Part shown: positions 6,805-6,838 of the stretch, piece by piece
Layout: each line of letters opens with the position of its first letter
Numbering within the stretch: position 1 is the first letter of the stretch
Source of the DNA: Alphaproteobacteria bacterium
GTDB lineage: Bacteria; Pseudomonadota; Alphaproteobacteria; RF32; CAG-239
NCBI GenBank assembly: GCA_020025875.1
Contig: JAHHRI010000051.1
Span: forward strand, 1 to 6,838
Direction of reading: 5' to 3'
Length of the DNA: 6,838 nt
Notes under the pieces: model-generated
Seen by the model: the letters and a program-made list of their open reading frames with translations, nothing else
The model's database searches: none
Told to the model about the DNA's origin: nothing
Made by a program: the position numbers and the translations under genes

Positions 6805-6838
6805 TCAAATATTTTGCCGCCGCCGGCGTTCTTGCGGC

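Noticed and set aside
6816..6838. GC-rich inverted repeat (GCCGC/GCGGC) at the window edge as a terminator
   Set aside because: No T run follows within view on either strand, and the sequence is cut by the window end.

Overview
The window looks like chromosomal DNA from an alphaproteobacterium, and every supported gene lies on the minus strand. The taxonomic inference rests on two things: a 662-residue topoisomerase IV subunit B (ParE) whose TOPRIM region and 'RMARSKA' region read like the alphaproteobacterial type, and a YejA/YejB pair of the kind common in proteobacteria. Base composition is near half G+C in the lines I sampled, lower than in many free-living alphaproteobacteria, so a host-associated or otherwise reduced-GC lineage is possible. 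I cannot place it more precisely. There is no sign of a phage, insertion sequence, integron or CRISPR array.

Read in the direction of transcription (from high to low coordinates), the window starts with about 35 bases of unassigned, GC-rich sequence. A recognisable promoter (about 6776-6804) follows. It leads into an uncharacterised 488-residue membrane protein (5270-6736), best started at a GTG with a strong ribosome binding site. That gene overlaps yejA (3481-5313), a periplasmic peptide-binding protein. yejA in turn shares one base with yejB (2408-3481), an inner-membrane permease. These three genes look like one translationally coupled operon.

After a gap of 151 bases with a tentative promoter comes parE (268-2256), which is complete. 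About 208 non-coding bases follow, holding a stem-loop and a promoter with a perfect -35 box. The window ends inside a tRNA-Ala with anticodon GGC, whose 3' end is cut off.

The most notable point is what is missing. The usual yejABEF order would place the second permease (yejE) and the ATPase (yejF) directly after yejB, but parE is there instead and the gap holds no recognisable remnant. YejA and YejB are full length and have their family features, so the transporter probably works with partners encoded elsewhere, or has been rearranged. The second point is the unknown two-helix membrane protein with a long acidic tail, coupled to yejA, which could be an accessory to this transporter or an unrelated passenger. 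I found no clear evidence for a wholly new system.
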